Positions 4,927 through 5,661 of a stretch of 5,661 nt of DNA are shown here, piece after piece (position 1 is the first letter of the stretch; the number at the start of each line of letters is the position of its first letter). The position numbers and the translations under genes are program-made. The stretch is from a bacterium (GTDB lineage Bacteria; Cyanobacteriota; Vampirovibrionia; Obscuribacterales; Obscuribacteraceae): contig JAUIJG010000348.1 in the NCBI GenBank assembly GCA_030431355.1, forward strand, positions 1 through 5,661, in the 5' to 3' direction. The notes beneath the pieces were generated by a model. It did not search any database, was not told where the DNA came from, and saw nothing but the letters and a program-made list of their open reading frames with translations.

Positions 4927-5661
4927 ATGGAATCCAGTACAAAGCACTCTACAGAAGAATATACAGACCGCAAGTTCGCAAGCACTCTTATAGGCTCGGC
5001 TTACGCTATCCGTCTACTAAGGGGCTTGAGCTCCGGTTGGCTTGGTCCCCTGATTCCAACCATCGCGCTTATACAAGGGCTCAGCCTGGTCAAGACCGCG
5101 TTCATGTTCTCGGTCTATTTCTGCGGTCTTTTGATTATGCTTCTGGTAGGGCCGATGGTGCTCAGCCGTCTGGGCGGCAAAAACTGTATGGTGGCGGCTG
5201 CTCTTTGCTATGCCACCGGATTTGTCACCATCGCTCTTGCCTCCGGTGCCTACATGCTCTGGCTTGGAGCCCTCTTTGTCGGTCTGGGCGCCGGGCTCTC
5301 CATCCCCTGCGGCACCCTCTGCGTGATCAGATTGAGCGGGAGCAATCCTGGTTCCGCTCTCAGTAAGTACGCCACCCTTTATGGCGTCGGTGCCTTAATA
5401 GGCCCGCTCATCGCCTTTGGTGCCATGGCTACCTCCATTTCTTACAGCACTGTCTACTCAGCCGGTGCTCTCTGCGCGCTGGCCATCGGTTATGTGCTCT
5501 ATTCTTTGAAAGACAGGCTGGTTATAAAAGACGAGTCGGGCAAGTCGGAGCGGGATAAACTTATCAGAGAGCCCCATATCTGGGGATTTGCTCTACTGCT
5601 TTTTTTCTATGTCGGCATTGAGTCTTCGGCTGCTGCCTGGCTTTTTGTATATTTGAAAGAG
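4927..5661 (+). CDS. Second MFS transporter, N-terminal 245 residues; 3' end outside window
   Basis: The frame opens at ATG 4927 with a well-spaced GGAG and stays open to the last base, so the C-terminal part is missing. A 17-residue hydrophilic N-terminus precedes about six transmembrane helices (roughly residues 20-193). A charged cytoplasmic loop (194-215) and helix 7 (216-241) follow, the usual half-way layout of a 12-helix MFS protein. Helix 7 carries YVGIESSAAAWLFVYL, resembling the YVGxE...W...YL pattern common in FucP-like and related sugar MFS transporters, so a sugar or similar small-solute substrate is a weak guess. The motif A position after helix 2 reads Pro76-Met-Val-Leu-Ser80-Arg81-Leu-Gly, with Ser in place of the usual Asp. 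It does not look like a recent duplicate of the gene before it, since the termini and motif A differ. Family call is firm, substrate unknown. Confidence 0.9.
   Translation, partial: MESSTKHSTEEYTDRKFASTLIGSAYAIRLLRGLSSGWLGPLIPTIALIQGLSLVKTAFMFSVYFCGLLIMLLVGPMVLSRLGGKNCMVAAALCYATGFVTIALASGAYMLWLGALFVGLGAGLSIPCGTLCVIRLSGSNPGSALSKYATLYGVGALIGPLIAFGAMATSISYSTVYSAGALCALAIGYVLYSLKDRLVIKDESGKSERDKLIREPHIWGFALLLFFYVGIESSAAAWLFVYLKE

Noticed and set aside
5037..5366. A 109-codon + strand open frame
   Set aside because: It lies out of frame inside the second MFS gene, whose frame is open through to the window end and encodes clear transmembrane helices.

Overview
The window holds five protein genes, all on the + strand, with short gaps between them. 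Both edges cut through a gene. I see no rRNA, tRNA, CRISPR array, transposase or integrase. Base composition is balanced and coding style is uniform, with no obvious island boundary. A lipoprotein with many TPRs, a divergent papain-like protease and lineage-specific coiled-coil proteins suggest a free-living diderm bacterium. My loose impression is Melainabacteria/Vampirovibrionia (Obscuribacterales type), but nothing here is a taxonomic marker and this remains a guess.

Layout. (1) Bases 1-1307 are the 3' part of a gene for a large protein ending in a divergent papain-like (clan CA, C1-type) cysteine peptidase domain. The Gln, Cys, His and Asn-Ser-Trp-Gly active-site elements are all recognisable. 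(2) Bases 1374-2483 encode a lipoprotein with about eight TPR repeats, and a perfect 12-bp GC-rich inverted repeat lies near its 3' end. (3) Bases 2613-3503 encode an unrecognised coiled-coil protein. It sits behind a near-consensus sigma70-type promoter and is followed by a perfect 37-nt palindrome that probably ends transcription. (4) Bases 3564-3723 are a non-coding stretch with several inverted repeats, including a 13-nt palindrome over a TTGACA box. (5) Bases 3724-4875 and 4927-5661 (the latter cut by the window end) are two tandem major facilitator superfamily (MFS) transporters, 51 bp apart and probably co-transcribed.

How the genes work together. The protease and the TPR lipoprotein are 66 bp apart and could share a transcript, but a weak promoter also lies between them. 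The coiled-coil gene looks like its own transcription unit. The two transporters form a third unit, and their substrates cannot be read from the sequence. I do not see a defensible multi-gene novel system. The best leads are the divergent protease, the coiled-coil protein with its Trp-Trp C-terminal tail, and the structured intergenic region before the transporters.
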